From assembly GCA_031430595.1 (NCBI GenBank), contig JANPBU010000047.1:87971-151970 (forward strand): 64,000 nt of DNA, given 5' to 3'. Below are positions 9,032 to 18,914 of the stretch, piece by piece. Position numbers and translations under genes: made by a program. Positions within the stretch are counted from its first letter, which is position 1, and each line of letters starts with the position of its first letter. This DNA comes from JANNBN01 sp031430595 (lineage in GTDB: Bacteria > Actinomycetota > Acidimicrobiia > Acidimicrobiales > JANYDT01). Below the pieces are notes generated by a model that searched no databases, was not told the origin of the DNA, and saw nothing but the letters and a program-made list of their open reading frames with translations.

Positions 9032-10282
9032 ATGCCCACACTACGCAAACGATCAATTTGGATCGGAGTCAACGAAACCATCGGCCTAGCCGCTGGCATT
9101 ATTTCGTTGTTCACACTTGTTCCGGTACTTACCCCCGCTCAATGGGGTGCATACGGAGCAATGTTTGGCATTGTTGGGCCAATTGCTGCCTTTACGCAGA
9201 GTGGCGTGGTGCTTTCTGTACTTGAACGAATCTTGCACCTTGAGCATAAATCGGAGGCGGTTGCTCGATCTTCGATCAGCATCGTCCTCTTTCTTGGGTC
9301 GCTTGGGGTGCCCGTGGCCAGCGCCTTCGGTTACTTCGTCATTCCAAATCTTTCGCTGTGGACAGTCATTGGAATCGCAGCAACCGAACTTCTTCTTAGT
9401 GCCTCTGTATTTACCCTTGGGGCAGTCATCCAATGCGTAGACAGTTTCGAAAACGGCCTTGCCGTAAAGATTGCTGCGGTCACCCTTCGGACTTCGGTCG
9501 TGCTCGGCTTGTTCTTCACTCACACCATCAGCATCCCCCGAGTGGTCGCCGGCCATGCGCTCTCGATGTTGTTAGTAACGATCGGCGCAATCATTCGACT
9601 TCACCACTTGGGGGTCTCGACCAAACCGACTCGACAGGTCGATCGAGCTGATCTGGGAAGAGTGGCGTTATATTCGTTTGGCCTCAGCGCATCAATCGTT
9701 CAAAACGACGGGGACAAGGTCTTTTTGCAGGGCTCTGGGTATGCCGACGATGGTGGTCGTTATGCGGTGGCGTATCGACTGGCCTCGATAGCCATGTTAC
9801 CGATGACAATTCTTTCGACCTCGACGCATTTCCAAACGCTTGAGGAATCGAAGATCGAAAAGAACCCGGTTCAGAAGGCTGCCCGTTACACCCAAATAGC
9901 GTTGCTTGTGGCTGTGCCCTGCGCCATCATTGCGTTCATTTCGACGTTCTTTATACCGGCGATCCTCGGTGAAGAGTATCGAGGGAGCATAACCATGCTT
10001 CGGGTATTACTACCCGTACTTACTATCCGCGGTCTTTCAGCGTTTCCGATGAACGGGCTACTCGGGATCGATTGCAACAGTTATCGAACCAGGCTTCTTG
10101 TCGCAGGCGGTACCGTCTCACTCGTGTTATATGCAGCACTCATTCCTGCCTTTTCATGGAAGGGTGCCGTACTCGCCAGTCTTATTGTTGAGAGCTTGTT
10201 GGTCGCAACAACCTGGAAAGTCTTTAAGAATCAGGTAAAACTGAAGTCTCTCGACCGAAAGCCTCGCCATGCGAAACCGTGA
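9032..10282 (+). CDS. Polysaccharide flippase, Wzx/MATE-like (MOP superfamily)
   Basis: 416 aa, almost entirely hydrophobic, with about 12 predicted membrane spans separated by short basic loops. Two halves resemble the polysaccharide transporter (Wzx) fold, including a loop before residue 230 rich in charged residues and a DKVFLQ-type segment in the second half. Would flip lipid-linked repeat units across the cytoplasmic membrane. First gene of the plus-strand glycan operon; its last 14 bases overlap the next GT2. Rather short for the family. The 166 bp upstream is shared with the divergent GT2 operon and should hold both promoters. Confidence 0.8.
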   Translation: MPTLRKRSIWIGVNETIGLAAGIISLFTLVPVLTPAQWGAYGAMFGIVGPIAAFTQSGVVLSVLERILHLEHKSEAVARSSISIVLFLGSLGVPVASAFGYFVIPNLSLWTVIGIAATELLLSASVFTLGAVIQCVDSFENGLAVKIAAVTLRTSVVLGLFFTHTISIPRVVAGHALSMLLVTIGAIIRLHHLGVSTKPTRQVDRADLGRVALYSFGLSASIVQNDGDKVFLQGSGYADDGGRYAVAYRLASIAMLPMTILSTSTHFQTLEESKIEKNPVQKAARYTQIALLVAVPCAIIAFISTFFIPAILGEEYRGSITMLRVLLPVLTIRGLSAFPMNGLLGIDCNSYRTRLLVAGGTVSLVLYAALIPAFSWKGAVLASLIVESLLVATTWKVFKNQVKLKSLDRKPRHAKP

Positions 10283-11234
10283 GGCCGACGGTGCCACCCA
10301 TCAGAAGCTTGCGGTATTTGTTGCTGTGTGTACTTACCAACGTAACGAACCGCTTCGGGCATTGCTTGATGCATTACTTGTTTGCCAGTCACATTCCGGT
10401 GAGTTAGTTGATCTCGGAGTGGTAGTCGTTGATGACAATGTCGACGGTCGGGCACTTGAAGTAGTTTCGTCGTATGAGCATGCGTTCACGCTCGGGCTCA
10501 GATACCGGCAACTCGGGTCTGGAAACATCTCGATGGGGCGGAACCTGGGCATTGCAACAGCACTCGAGCCGGGGTCGGTTCCAGTCGATTGGATCGCGAT
10601 GACCGACGATGATTGCATTCCGGCGCCGGGTTGGATTACCGCGTACGCCAATGCGGCCGGAACGGTCGGTGCCGAAGTGTTCACGGGTTTTTGTTCTCTA
10701 GAGGCTCCACCATCGGCCCCGCGTTGGCTTACCGAACAACCATTCCTAGACGATGCCCGAATCCTCGGCGAAAACCTTCAACTCTGTGAAACGGCCGCTA
10801 CCAACAATTCGTTTATTAACGCAGCAATGCTTCGCAGGCCAAACGCACCACGTTTTCTTGAACATCTCGGTGTCATCGGAGGTGAAGACATGGTCTTCTT
10901 CGGAACCCTGCACGATTCAGGGGTCGAGATGAGGTTTGTCACCGGAGCGACGGTTGCAGGGCAAGAACCAGAGTCGCGCACCACTTTTTCGTACGTAATG
11001 CGTGCTCGATATTGGTTAGGAAATACTGAAACAATCACCAATATTGAGCTTGGGCGCGCCTCGAAGGGTCGATTAGCCTTAAGGGCCTGTCGGGTTGGCC
11101 TGTCATCACTGTGGCGGCCAGTCGGACGCCTCACCCAGGGGAAATCACCACAATTCATGTATGCGTTCGGTTCAGTCTTAAGAGCAGTCGGAATGCTTCT
11201 TGGGGTGGTCGGCGCCCGAATCAAACATCACTAA
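10269..11234 (+). CDS. Glycosyltransferase family 2
   Basis: 321 aa. GT-A start VAVCTYQRNEPLRALL near residues 18-33, VVVDDN around 56-61, and a TDDDC metal-binding motif near 117-121; then an Asn-rich acceptor region (TNNSFINAAMLRR) and a GGEDMVFF motif, typical of GT2 enzymes that build exopolysaccharide or rhamnan. A C-terminal amphipathic stretch may touch the membrane. Overlaps the flippase by 14 bp and lies 4 bp before the polymerase-like gene, so the three are one transcription unit. Confidence 0.85.
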   Translation: MRNREADGATHQKLAVFVAVCTYQRNEPLRALLDALLVCQSHSGELVDLGVVVVDDNVDGRALEVVSSYEHAFTLGLRYRQLGSGNISMGRNLGIATALEPGSVPVDWIAMTDDDCIPAPGWITAYANAAGTVGAEVFTGFCSLEAPPSAPRWLTEQPFLDDARILGENLQLCETAATNNSFINAAMLRRPNAPRFLEHLGVIGGEDMVFFGTLHDSGVEMRFVTGATVAGQEPESRTTFSYVMRARYWLGNTETITNIELGRASKGRLALRACRVGLSSLWRPVGRLTQGKSPQFMYAFGSVLRAVGMLLGVVGARIKHH

Positions 11235-11238
11235 ATCT

Positions 11239-12525
11239 ATGACTGCCATCGACAACAACCTCATCAACCGAACCGTGCGCCTTGTTCCTCAGCAAACTGC
11301 TGCTGGGCTTATCCGACGGTCGATTGGTACTTTCAGCTCAGTCTTTTCGGTGAAGTTGCATGATATTTCTGCAGGCATTGCGATTGTTGTGGTGTTTTTG
11401 GCCAGTTTCGACCTTGTACCAACCGGGCCCCGACCGGTCGCAGTTTTGCTGCTTTTGCTCGTTGCGCTGACCTGGGGCTTTTCACCAAAAGACTCAATGG
11501 GGCGGTTGTTTCTTCCTGCTTCAAGCACTTGCTTTGTCGTATGGGCGTTGGTGTCACGATTTTGGACACTCAACGTATTCGGCTGGGGCGACAAATTCTT
11601 CGCGTCGGTAGTGCTCGTTGGGGCGGTTGCCATGGTGACTGCATGTGTTGGCCTTGAAACAATTCAACGTTCTTTAGCGATCTCTACCATTTCGGTCATT
11701 GTCTACAACTTTGTATACACCGTGCTTCATTGGTCAACCGCTACCGTCAGTATTGACGAAGTCAGCGGTGGAGTCACTTCGATCGGTTGGCGAGGGGCGC
11801 TCAACCACAAAAACACGTTGGCAACGTTCGGGGTTATCGCTTTCGTCATTTGTCGAACATTGGTGAAGAACCGTTTCATTCGTTTCGGTTTTGCTGGCCT
11901 GAGTGTGGCGCTTGTGTTGCTTTCACGATCCGCAACTGGGCTCTTTGGGCTCGCCGCAGCGTTCGCAATGATGTGGTTCATGCGTGGCCTGCAGAAGCGC
12001 ACCGGAGCGGCCCGCGGCACGTACACATTGGGGTCAAGCCTCCTGGCCATGCTGGCAGTGGTCGCCTGGAATTCGTTCGGAACGCACGTTTTAACGTTCC
12101 TCGGCAAGAACTCAACACTGACCGGCCGGACAAAAATTTGGTCAGAGTCATTTCGCGTTATTCGTCAACGGCCCTGGGTCGGCACGGGTATGGGCGGCAT
12201 GTGGGCTGACCAGTCAATCGAACCAACCAGAACCCTCGTCAGGCACCTCGGCTTCACTGTTTTTCACGCCCACAATGGGTACATCGAAACCGTTCTCATT
12301 TTGGGTGTCGTTGGCCTGGTTTTGCACGTTTGGGTGCTACTCGCAACCATCAAGTGTGGGCTGAGAGTGTTGACGCTGAACCCACGAGTGGCCGAGTTCG
12401 CCGCTGCGTCAGCAGTGGCAATTGTTTGTCTTTCGTTTTCTGAATCGTTGGTGCTTGGCGCGTGGTTGTGGATGCCATACCTAGCAATGACGATGTGTCG
12501 ACGTGCACAGAAAGACGTACTGTGA
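11239..12525 (+). CDS. O-antigen ligase/polymerase-like membrane protein (Wzy/WaaL family)
   Basis: 428 aa from ATG 11239; a longer reading frame opens at 11200 but would overlap the preceding gene by 35 bp. About 10-12 membrane spans with a large extracytoplasmic loop containing WRGALNHKNTLA and, later, GTGMGGMWADQ and HAHNGYIE motifs. The HxxNxYIE pattern and the loop histidine are typical of the O-antigen ligase (Wzy_C) superfamily. Likely joins the flipped repeat units into a polymer on the outer face of the membrane. GTGA overlap with the next gene. Confidence 0.85.
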   Translation: MTAIDNNLINRTVRLVPQQTAAGLIRRSIGTFSSVFSVKLHDISAGIAIVVVFLASFDLVPTGPRPVAVLLLLLVALTWGFSPKDSMGRLFLPASSTCFVVWALVSRFWTLNVFGWGDKFFASVVLVGAVAMVTACVGLETIQRSLAISTISVIVYNFVYTVLHWSTATVSIDEVSGGVTSIGWRGALNHKNTLATFGVIAFVICRTLVKNRFIRFGFAGLSVALVLLSRSATGLFGLAAAFAMMWFMRGLQKRTGAARGTYTLGSSLLAMLAVVAWNSFGTHVLTFLGKNSTLTGRTKIWSESFRVIRQRPWVGTGMGGMWADQSIEPTRTLVRHLGFTVFHAHNGYIETVLILGVVGLVLHVWVLLATIKCGLRVLTLNPRVAEFAAASAVAIVCLSFSESLVLGAWLWMPYLAMTMCRRAQKDVL

Positions 12526-13613
12526 CTCGCACCGCACCACGGGGTCTCATTTCGCTTCCCACGCTTCACAATGCGCCGCGGGGGGCGGAGGTTGCCCTTG
12601 AGTCAATCGCCGATGGGCTCGCTCAACGCGGACACCACATTACGGTTGTCGGTTCAGGCCCTGAAAACCTAACGCGAAACTACGCATACATACAGAAGAA
12701 AACCGTCGATCACAAAAAGTTTGAGCGTTGGCCAAAGATTCCACCGTTTCGAAACGAAGGACACATCGGAAGCATGCTCTTCGCTCCACGACTACTTCGA
12801 GCTTTTGATCCGAGTAAAACCGACTACACGATGACCTGTGGCTACCCGTTCGAAAACTGGGCCTTCCGTCGCCCCGGTAAAAAGCGAACCCCCACTGTTT
12901 TTGTGACACAGAATGGCGATTGGCCAGCGTTTGCCGATAACTCTGAATACAAGCTCTTTTCTTGCGAAGGCTTGGTCTGCACGAACCCTGTGTACTTCGA
13001 GCGAAACAAAGACAAATGGAATGCCGCACTTATTCCGAACGGTGTCGACCCGGAACGGTTTTTACCTCTACCGCCAAACCGCTTGTCACTCGGTCTTCCG
13101 GAAGGTCCACTTATTATTATGGTAAGTGCACTTATCGCAAGTAAGCGGGTTGAAGAGGGTTTGAGAGCAGCCTCGCGCATTCCGGGGGTCGCCTTCGCAG
13201 TTTTCGGCGACGGCCCCTTACGAACCGAAGTTGATGCGCTCGGCCAAGAGTTATTCGGCAACCGGTACTCACGACAGGTAGTAAAGCCCGAGCAAATGCC
13301 GGCCGTTTATAACGCTGCCGATGTATTGCTGCACATGTCGATGGACGAATCATTCGGAAACGTATACGTCGAAGCCATGAGTTGTGGCATACCGGTAGTC
13401 GCCCACGACTGGGCGGTCACACGCTGGATCCTCACGTCACCATCGAAATTAGTCGATTCAACTGACGGTGACGCTGTTCGTGGCGCTCTACTTTCCGTCT
13501 TCGAGGCTTCCCCGGCCGATAGGCACCAAATGCATACCGAAACTGCCAAAAGATTTGGTTGGGCCGAAGTGGCTCGACAGTACGACGAGTTCATTCACAA
13601 AGTGATTGCGTAA
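12522..13613 (+). CDS. Glycosyltransferase family 4 (GT-B fold)
   Basis: 363 aa from GTG 12522, which overlaps the previous stop as GTGA; an ATG 60 bp upstream lies inside the polymerase gene. N-terminal acceptor domain with APRGAEVALESIADGLAQRGH; C-terminal nucleotide-sugar domain with PNGVDPERF, VSALIASKRVEEGL and the EX7E motif in DESFGNVYVEAMSCGIPVV. Transfers a sugar, retaining configuration, onto the growing repeat unit at the cytoplasmic face. Confidence 0.85.
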   Translation: MTRTAPRGLISLPTLHNAPRGAEVALESIADGLAQRGHHITVVGSGPENLTRNYAYIQKKTVDHKKFERWPKIPPFRNEGHIGSMLFAPRLLRAFDPSKTDYTMTCGYPFENWAFRRPGKKRTPTVFVTQNGDWPAFADNSEYKLFSCEGLVCTNPVYFERNKDKWNAALIPNGVDPERFLPLPPNRLSLGLPEGPLIIMVSALIASKRVEEGLRAASRIPGVAFAVFGDGPLRTEVDALGQELFGNRYSRQVVKPEQMPAVYNAADVLLHMSMDESFGNVYVEAMSCGIPVVAHDWAVTRWILTSPSKLVDSTDGDAVRGALLSVFEASPADRHQMHTETAKRFGWAEVARQYDEFIHKVIA

Positions 13614-13653
13614 CAACTATGACAACTGACCTAAACCCAAAAAAGGCCCCCCA

Positions 13654-15372
13654 ATGGAACTAGCTTTCCTTTTCTCGACCATCAAGCGGTTCTTCCTCTT
13701 GGTTCTTATTTGTGCGATTGGTTCAACCGTCGCGCTCGTTGGTCTCCGCCAACGCCAGGCAACGGTCTACGAGGCAAAAGCCGTGGTGCTGCTTCGCCAG
13801 CCGGCCGGGGAAGCCGAGCAAAACCCTGACCGGTATATGGAAACGCAAGTGAGTTACCTGCAGAGCAGTCGCTTCATCGAACAGGTTGTGTCAAAAATCG
13901 ACGGGGCGACACGGTTATCAGTTCGTTCGAACACCAAGATTGAACCTCGCCCGGGCACCGATGTACTTGACATTTCGGCGTTCGCCAACACCCCAGCTGA
14001 ATCAGAAAAACTCGCAGCAACGTACGCCAACGAGTATCTCCGCGATTTGAAATCGCGAACCTCTGATCGAACGGCCGAACAAGTTTCGTTGCTGACCGGC
14101 CAAATCGTCGAACTTGACGATTTGATTGCGAAGGCTCAACGGAAGCGTTCGTTTTACCCGGCCGTTCCCGTATCTGCGGCCGATCTCACGTCAGTCGGCG
14201 AAACTGAGCGCGAAATCGCCGCCCTGTTCAATCGACGCTCCGCCCTCGACACCACTCGTGAGACCAACGCTCTTAAAGCAAACCTCACCCAGGTCAGTGA
14301 AATTGTGCAGGTGCCGGAAGGCGAAGCCAGCCCTAAACGACTTCCCATCTTTGGAGCACTTGGCCTGATTTTTGGTCTTGGGCTCGGTTCCCTCCTTGCG
14401 CTGTTTTTGGGAAGCACACGACGCCGAGTACTTCAGTCGGCCGAAGTATCAACCGTGTTGGGCACGCCGCTAATGGCGCAATTCGGCAAGGTCCATGTAC
14501 TCAAAAAGCGCCCATGGGAAAGGTTCTCGCCGCTGCCAACCAAGGTTGCCGAAGAGGTCGACCGGTTATGTGTGCGAATTGAATCAATGTCGTCGGTGTC
14601 GTCACAGACCCTCGTTGTCACAGTCACGAGCGCGCAAAGCGGAGCCGGAGTCACGACACTCGCTTCAATGATCGCAATGCGGTTCGCTGAACGCGGATTA
14701 ATGACAGTCCTGATGGACGGCGACCTTTCTGACCCTGAGCTTTCTCGTACTTGGACTGACGACCCGCAGATTGGCCTCGCCAATTTGCTGACTGGTTCCG
14801 GGGTCGACATGCGCCACTTCGCCCCGACGCCGATTCGCGGACTGCGCGTCTTGGGTCTTGGAGACATTTGGGGCATGCGCCGAGTTCTCTCAAAAACCGA
14901 CACTCACGAGGTACTCGATCGCATTTGCCAGCACGCGGAGGTACTCGTGATCGACGGTGGCTCGATTCGTGACGTCGCATCAACCGTGCGTTTCGCAGTC
15001 GAAGCTGACGCAGTAGTCCTGGCGATTCCAAGCCATTCACAGCAACCAGATGTGTTCCGATCTGCCGCTGACATTCTCGGCCCTGCTCGGGCCCGTTCAC
15101 TCCCCGTCGAGACAACCCCTACCGGTGTCGGATCAATCCGGCAGAGTTTTGGGCTCAACGCGAAGAAGCGCCCGAGCCAGGCCAAGCGCGAAATGAAGCA
15201 GCGCAAGCGACAAAGCGGTGGCACCCGACGACCCGTGATCGATGATCCACAAATTATCGAACACCAGAAGGTTCAAAACACGGTTACCGGCCACGAAAAC
15301 GGTGGGCAGCCAGTTGTCGAACAAATGCCAGTGACACAGAAGGAAACGACTCCGGCCCGTCGCAAACGCTGA
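13654..15372 (+). CDS. Wzz-type polysaccharide co-polymerase fused to a degenerate BY-kinase domain
   Basis: 572 aa. Membrane span 1 at 12-31, an extracytoplasmic coiled region, span 2 at 231-252, then a cytoplasmic P-loop domain. This is the CapA/CapB-fused layout of actinobacterial chain-length regulators. Walker A (SAQSGAGVTT, 326-335) carries V333 where BY-kinases have the catalytic Lys; Walker A' reads VLMDGDL (352-358) and Walker B VLVIDGG (430-436). The last 90 residues are basic and hold no Tyr, whereas active BY-kinases end in a Tyr cluster. Probably controls chain length without kinase activity (inference). Sits between GT4 genes; 40 bp after one, 1 bp before the next. Confidence 0.85.
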   Translation: MELAFLFSTIKRFFLLVLICAIGSTVALVGLRQRQATVYEAKAVVLLRQPAGEAEQNPDRYMETQVSYLQSSRFIEQVVSKIDGATRLSVRSNTKIEPRPGTDVLDISAFANTPAESEKLAATYANEYLRDLKSRTSDRTAEQVSLLTGQIVELDDLIAKAQRKRSFYPAVPVSAADLTSVGETEREIAALFNRRSALDTTRETNALKANLTQVSEIVQVPEGEASPKRLPIFGALGLIFGLGLGSLLALFLGSTRRRVLQSAEVSTVLGTPLMAQFGKVHVLKKRPWERFSPLPTKVAEEVDRLCVRIESMSSVSSQTLVVTVTSAQSGAGVTTLASMIAMRFAERGLMTVLMDGDLSDPELSRTWTDDPQIGLANLLTGSGVDMRHFAPTPIRGLRVLGLGDIWGMRRVLSKTDTHEVLDRICQHAEVLVIDGGSIRDVASTVRFAVEADAVVLAIPSHSQQPDVFRSAADILGPARARSLPVETTPTGVGSIRQSFGLNAKKRPSQAKREMKQRKRQSGGTRRPVIDDPQIIEHQKVQNTVTGHENGGQPVVEQMPVTQKETTPARRKR

Positions 15373-15373
15373 C

Positions 15374-16606
15374 ATGTCTCGTGTAGCTCCGCCTATTGCG
15401 TTTGTGATGACGCATTATCCCCAAACTGCTGCCACGTTCGTCAGTTTGGAGATTCGTCAATTGCGCGACTGCGGTGTCGACATCAAAACCTTTTCTATCA
15501 ATCGTCCAGGCACACCGTCGACCGTCGAGTTCGAACGTGAAGCCAGCGCGACGGTATTTTTGAAAGAGAATCCCGCTGGTATCGCGAAAGCGTTTGGTCG
15601 TCTACTGATGCGACATCCGGTTGCGCTCGGTGGGCTGCTGTGGCAGGCAGCGCGACTCGGTGGAACCGATTTCAAACGGGTCGTCTGGCGGATGTTGCAC
15701 TTCTGTGAGGCACTCGTTGTGTGGAACGAATCTCGGTCGGTCGGGGTTCGGCACGTGCATGCCCAATTCGGTGGAACTACCGCCAATATTGCGTGGTTCG
15801 CAGCCCAAATCGGAACCGCGTTTGACAAGGAACCATGGACGTGGAGTTTTACGATTCATGGCTTTCAAGACTTTGTGAACGAACCAGACACCCGCTTTGA
15901 TCTCAAGGTTGAGTCGGTTGCCTTCGTGACCTGTATTTCAGACTTCACCCGGTCGCAGTTAATGCGCTGCACCGACCCGAAGTACTGGCGTAAGTATCAC
16001 GTGGTGCGATGCGGGGTTGAACTCGACAAAATCCCTCAACGAGCGGCCCAGTCTCACTCGCCGCGAACGATTGTTCTGCCTGCTCGACTCAGTGCCGAAA
16101 AGGGACACGTGGTGTTGCTTGATGCACTTGTCGGTCTCGTTGCCGATGGGTTTGATCTGGTTGTTGATTGCATCGGTGACGGCGAACAACGTGCCCAGCT
16201 TCAGCGAGAAATCGACAAGCGCAACATGGGTGACCGGTTTCGTTTGCTTGGCGAAATGCCTCACGAACAGGTGCTGGCTCATCTGCGTAACGCCGATATT
16301 TTTTGTCTTCCATCGTTTGCAGAAGGCGTACCGGTTTCGATCATGGAAGCAATGGCATGTGGTGTTCCGGTGGTTACCACGACCGTTGGCGGTATCCCTG
16401 AAATTGCTGAAAACGGGGCGGCTGCGTTACTCGTTGCCCCTGGCGATTCGGTCTCGTTACAGGAAGCAATCGCACAACTCGTTACCAATAGTGAACTACG
16501 ACAAAGCCTGATTACGCATGCCAGAGCGACGATTGAGCGCTCGTATGTGTCGGCAACGAACGTTGCGGCCCAGGCGAGGCTTCTTAGCGCAACCGCTTCG
16601 AAGTAG
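15374..16606 (+). CDS. Glycosyltransferase family 4, WcaL/colanic-acid type
   Basis: 410 aa. Starts one base after the previous stop. N-terminal domain opens VMTHYPQTAATFVSLEIRQL, a pattern of family-4 enzymes near WcaL/AmsK; HVHAQFGGTTANIAWFAA at about 130-147; donor domain with ARLSAEKGHVVLLDAL and an EX7E motif in FAEGVPVSIMEAMACGVPVV. Last gene of the plus-strand glycan operon. Its 3' end overlaps the convergent SDR gene by 23 bp. Confidence 0.87.
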   Translation: MSRVAPPIAFVMTHYPQTAATFVSLEIRQLRDCGVDIKTFSINRPGTPSTVEFEREASATVFLKENPAGIAKAFGRLLMRHPVALGGLLWQAARLGGTDFKRVVWRMLHFCEALVVWNESRSVGVRHVHAQFGGTTANIAWFAAQIGTAFDKEPWTWSFTIHGFQDFVNEPDTRFDLKVESVAFVTCISDFTRSQLMRCTDPKYWRKYHVVRCGVELDKIPQRAAQSHSPRTIVLPARLSAEKGHVVLLDALVGLVADGFDLVVDCIGDGEQRAQLQREIDKRNMGDRFRLLGEMPHEQVLAHLRNADIFCLPSFAEGVPVSIMEAMACGVPVVTTTVGGIPEIAENGAAALLVAPGDSVSLQEAIAQLVTNSELRQSLITHARATIERSYVSATNVAAQARLLSATASK

Positions 16607-17603
16607 CGTTCAGTTCGATCGCAAGCGAAGCTACAACTGCTTCGCGTGCTGAAAACTTTGGGGTCCAACCCAATAGCCGTCGGGCACCATCGTTCGGGCA
16701 TTCAATGTCTGACCATCGGGCTTGCTGACGGAACCTGTGCATCGATTCTGGAAGACGCAGGGTGCTGCTGAATTTCAATTTGTTGACAGCTTCGAGCGGC
16801 CAAACTAACGCGCGCATAACAGCGAACGGAATCGGAACGATTCTTCTCGGTACATCAGCACCAGCGCTACGACACATCTCGTAATACTCAGCGTACGTAG
16901 GTAAATCGCTATCGATAACGTTGACAGTAATTGAACCAGCGCATGGGGCAGTGACACTCAATGCAATCGCGTCGGCACAATTTTCGATGTAGGTCAACCT
17001 GAATCGCGAATCTGACCCGAAGACGATCCCGACATGTTTTGATGCTCGGCCAAGACCGTAATCCCACAGACGATCCGGGCCGATGATTGCGCCTGGGCGA
17101 ATCACCACCAAATCAATGGACTGGTCACGGGTGAAATCGCGAGCCATTTGCTCTTGATACAGCTTGACTTCGGTGTATGCGTCGCGATCTGAGGTTCGAC
17201 GTTCCAGAGGTGTTTCTTCGGTCAGCAGATTCTTTGAGACGGCCGCTTCGTAGTCGTATACCGAGAACGAACTGATGTGAACGAGGCGCGTTACCGGTGA
17301 TGCTTTCAACGCATCAAAGAGGTTCGCCGTGCCAACCACGGTCGTCGCAATCTGTTCGGCAAGGTCGCCAGAGGTCAGCGCGGCCCCGTGAATGACAACA
17401 TCGTGGAAACCAACCTCATCGGCCCATTCGCCAAGTTGACGAAGGTCGCCACGAATGATCGAGAGGTTTTCGTGCTCATCGAAGCCGCCTTTCGAGACAG
17501 GGCGGACCATCGCCGTTACCTGATGACCTGCCTTGAGTAACGCAAGCACGGTGGCGCGACCCAAAAACCCACTGGCCCCGGTGACAAGAACCTTCTTCAT
17601 CAT
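16584..17603 (-). CDS. NAD(P)-dependent epimerase/dehydratase (extended SDR)
   Basis: 339 aa. N-terminal TGASGFLG dinucleotide motif near residues 8-15, HGAALTSG, an SSFSVYD strand, and the catalytic Y..xK as YTEVK. Resembles 3-beta-HSD/NDP-sugar epimerase type SDRs. Likely makes or modifies a nucleotide sugar for the neighbouring transferases. ATGA overlap with the upstream Gfo/Idh/MocA gene puts both in one operon. Two ATG codons in a row at the start. Confidence 0.83.
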   Translation of the reverse strand: MMKKVLVTGASGFLGRATVLALLKAGHQVTAMVRPVSKGGFDEHENLSIIRGDLRQLGEWADEVGFHDVVIHGAALTSGDLAEQIATTVVGTANLFDALKASPVTRLVHISSFSVYDYEAAVSKNLLTEETPLERRTSDRDAYTEVKLYQEQMARDFTRDQSIDLVVIRPGAIIGPDRLWDYGLGRASKHVGIVFGSDSRFRLTYIENCADAIALSVTAPCAGSITVNVIDSDLPTYAEYYEMCRSAGADVPRRIVPIPFAVMRALVWPLEAVNKLKFSSTLRLPESMHRFRQQARWSDIECPNDGARRLLGWTPKFSAREAVVASLAIELNATSKRLR

Positions 17604-18655
17604 GGTTTTCCTAGCTCGACAATCGCATCGATCAACTTCGCCGAATCGAGCATATGTTGGGGTGTCACCGGCGGGGCTTGCCCGGTTGCTAGTGCCGCAT
17701 ACGTTTCACCCAGCATGTAATGCAATCCATGAAGAGGGCCTTGGTTGGCTACCTTTTTTAATAAATTGTCGACACCACTTTTGGCCATCGACGCCCCACT
17801 TCGAAGTTGTTCGAGCGACGAGCGAACCTTGATGTTTGGCAACCCTTCTCGACGAACGAATGGATTAAACAAATCTGTTTCGAACGATCCTTCGGTGCCA
17901 CGAACCACGATTCGAAACGCATCGGGAAGAACGTCGGGTGCGAATCGAAGGCGACCACGAACGTTGCCCATAATGACCACGTCAAGCGTGTCGAAACCGA
18001 CGCGCGGATTACCGCTTCGGTTGACCAGGTAGCCGCTCACAGCAACCTCAGTTGCATGCGACCCAACGAGTGACACCCCGCTGAGTGCACACCAGAGGTA
18101 GGTGAGGTGCGGAAGGAAATCGTGGATGGCCCCTGCCCCAAGATTGACCGAAGGGCCCTTCAGGTTTTCGTCGGCAAATTTCGAGTCAAGAATGGGAAGT
18201 GCCATCAGTATGTCGACTTCCTTCACCTTTCCGAGGGCGCCGTCAGCAATGCAGGCAAGCGCCTCGCTGACCGTTTTGTTGAAGCGATAGTTGTGCGATT
18301 CGGTAAAGTGCCGACCGACCGATTTCGCATGGTCGAGCAGACGTTGGGTGGTAAGAAAATCTGGTGCGGCCGGCTTCTCACAAATCACATGAATGTTGTG
18401 ATCGAGGCAATCATTGATGATCGCAGCGTGCGACGACGGTGGGGTCAGAATGTGAACCACGTCTGGCCGGTATTCGGTCATGACCTGATCAAAGCTGGTC
18501 GCCTGGGTTACCCCGTATTTGCGGCATACAAAGTCAGTGAGTACAGCTGATTGGTCGAACACCGCTACGACTTCGGCCGCGTTGGTATTCAGAAGAAACG
18601 CCAGATGTTCGTGGGCGATTGAACCGCACCCAATCACTGCTGCTCGTAGTGCCAT
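17600..18655 (-). CDS. Gfo/Idh/MocA-family oxidoreductase
   Basis: 351 aa from ATG 18655, preceded by a GAGGAAA ribosome site; the reading frame is open to 18748 but the extra residues do not fit the family. Rossmann motif GCGSIAHEH, then CEKPAAPDF (the EKP Lys of the family) and a conserved HDFLPHL histidine region. Oxidises or reduces a sugar or inositol with NAD(P). Operon partner of the SDR gene, so a nucleotide-sugar route is likely. Confidence 0.85.
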   Translation of the reverse strand: MALRAAVIGCGSIAHEHLAFLLNTNAAEVVAVFDQSAVLTDFVCRKYGVTQATSFDQVMTEYRPDVVHILTPPSSHAAIINDCLDHNIHVICEKPAAPDFLTTQRLLDHAKSVGRHFTESHNYRFNKTVSEALACIADGALGKVKEVDILMALPILDSKFADENLKGPSVNLGAGAIHDFLPHLTYLWCALSGVSLVGSHATEVAVSGYLVNRSGNPRVGFDTLDVVIMGNVRGRLRFAPDVLPDAFRIVVRGTEGSFETDLFNPFVRREGLPNIKVRSSLEQLRSGASMAKSGVDNLLKKVANQGPLHGLHYMLGETYAALATGQAPPVTPQHMLDSAKLIDAIVELGKP

Positions 18656-18914
18656 ATCGTGTATTTCCTCAACGCCATAGCGCAGTTTCGCTGTTGTGGA
18701 TCGGCCAAATCCTAGACCCTCTCTAACTTCGACCAAAGTGAGAAACACCTTGAGTTGAATGTCGGTTGTTCAGTTTCGGCGGCTTCACCGGTACTCGTCG
18801 GTATGCAGGTAAACTGTTTGCTTCGTAAAGAATTGAGTGGCGACAGTCACACCCTGAAATGTGAAGTAGCAACGTGTATCTACCCCCCGAACAAATTCTT
18901 GATCATGGTGCCCC

